DNA from: Cyanobacteriota bacterium
GTDB taxonomy: Bacteria > Cyanobacteriota > Cyanobacteriia > Phormidesmidales > Phormidesmidaceae
Direction of reading: 5' to 3'
Assembly (NCBI GenBank): GCA_027619675.1
Contig: JAQCHG010000005.1
Span: 1-12,947, forward strand
Length of the DNA stretch: 12,947 bases
The position numbers were made by a program, and so were the translations under genes. The notes under the pieces were generated by a model, which saw only the letters and a program-made list of their open reading frames with translations, was not told the origin of the DNA and made no database searches. Shown here piece after piece: positions 12,449 to 12,947 of the stretch; within the stretch, counting starts at the first letter, position 1, and the number at the start of each line of letters is the position of its first letter.

Positions 12449-12937
12449 TCAGGGCGAGGGCGTGCAAACCTCAACGGTGGGCTCACAGTAGACGGGGAAG
12501 TTGACGGAATTGGCAATAAAACAGAGGTGATGGGCTTGGCTATGGAGGGCGATCGCCCGTTGCCTATCCCCCTGGGCCAGGGTGACCTGGGGTTTTAGCA
12601 CCACCTCGGTGAAGTGACCGCCTCCGGTGGTGGTTTCCGCCAGGGTGCCTACGGGACTATCCCCGTAGGCGGTGACCACAATGCCCGCCTCGGCGCAGAG
12701 GTGCAGGTACCAGAGCATGTGGCAGCTAGAGAGGGTGGCCACCAGCAGTTCCTCGGGGTTGTAGCGGCTGGCATCGCCCCGAAAGGCGGGGTCGGCGGAG
12801 CCCGCGATCGCCCCCTTGCCGGGGGCCACGATGTCGTGGTTACGGCTATAGCTGCGGTAGTGGGCGGTGCCTTGGCCTTGGTTGCCCGTCCAGGTGACGG
12901 CCAGGGTATAGGTGTGGATTTTGGGGGATGGGGGCAT
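12449..12937 (-). CDS. OsmC-family peroxide reductase-like protein
   Basis: This is a 162-residue OsmC/Ohr-fold protein. These enzymes reduce organic hydroperoxides with a pair of cysteines, as homodimers in the cytoplasm. The two expected cysteines are visible: C72 in LVATLSSCHMLWYLHLCAEA (65-84) and C139 in HHLCFIANSVNFPV (136-149). The usual lead-in of the family, RYNPEELL (58-65), is also present. An additional cysteine sits at C81, and C151 and C158 are near the end. The early motif TWTGNQGQGT (15-24) and SADPAFRGD (47-55) suit the OsmC branch rather than classical Ohr. It may complement the PerR/Dps cassette elsewhere in the window, though no Fur-like operator can be judged because the upstream region is cut by the window edge. 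The ATG at 12937 is near that edge, so an upstream start cannot be excluded. Confidence 0.88.
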   Translation of the reverse strand: MPPSPKIHTYTLAVTWTGNQGQGTAHYRSYSRNHDIVAPGKGAIAGSADPAFRGDASRYNPEELLVATLSSCHMLWYLHLCAEAGIVVTAYGDSPVGTLAETTTGGGHFTEVVLKPQVTLAQGDRQRAIALHSQAHHLCFIANSVNFPVYCEPTVEVCTPSP

Positions 12938-12947
12938 AGCTAGGGGG

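Noticed and set aside
1..12947. CRISPR array, tRNA or rRNA genes, intact insertion sequence
   Set aside because: No regularly spaced direct repeats, no tRNA-like cloverleaf signatures, no transposase frames were seen.

Overview
The window looks like a chromosomal piece of a cyanobacterium. I counted about 18 copies of the HIP1 octamer GCGATCGC by eye, where chance would give about one or fewer. Several products also read as cyanobacterium-type families: a DUF3370-like exported protein, a PerR-like Fur protein, a Dps with a histidine-rich ferroxidase site, and a Trx-fold [2Fe-2S] protein. Short palindromic repeats typical of these genomes lie between and inside genes. I see no rRNA, tRNA, CRISPR array or intact insertion sequence.

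Layout. 1-1571: an exported DUF3370-like protein on the minus strand, separated from the upstream fur/perR gene by a strong hairpin. 1651-2895: a peroxide/iron cassette, with a PerR-type regulator (minus) divergent from dps (plus) across a 210-nt control region that holds a Fur-box-like site and an inverted repeat. 2951-3914: a tight minus-strand operon of three small genes (84-aa unknown, 202-aa [2Fe-2S] thioredoxin-like protein, 37-aa single-span membrane protein) joined by 10-bp and 4-bp overlaps. 3915-4496: a long non-coding stretch with one well-placed Shine-Dalgarno and a 45-codon ORF. 4497-5039: a degenerate Nudix protein whose C-terminus is read out of an interspersed repeat (5009-5129). 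5244-7019: a 591-aa protein with a C-terminal XRE helix-turn-helix and an unrecognised N-terminal 90 percent, preceded by a perfect 18-nt palindrome and a stray strong Shine-Dalgarno. 7188-7499: a small unknown protein behind a Pho-box-like direct repeat. 7641-8714: an unusual fusion of a histidine-kinase dimerisation/phosphoacceptor segment to a complete EAL c-di-GMP phosphodiesterase, with no ATPase domain. 8715-9004: interspersed repeats. 9005-12145: two adjacent paralogous membrane histidine kinases on the minus strand with different sensor halves and no response regulator in the window. 12449-12937: an OsmC-family peroxide-reductase-like protein.

Two themes recur. One is oxidative stress and iron (PerR, Dps, OsmC, possibly the [2Fe-2S] operon). 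The other is signalling (two orphan kinases and the HisKA-EAL hybrid). The best cross-link is a 17-nt sequence, TGTCACAGACCTGTCAC upstream of the 7188 gene and TGTCACAGTCTTGTCAC upstream of the first kinase. Both copies face the downstream gene and both are followed by ATTGTT(T)CCC, as expected for a shared tandem operator of an OmpR/PhoB-type regulator.
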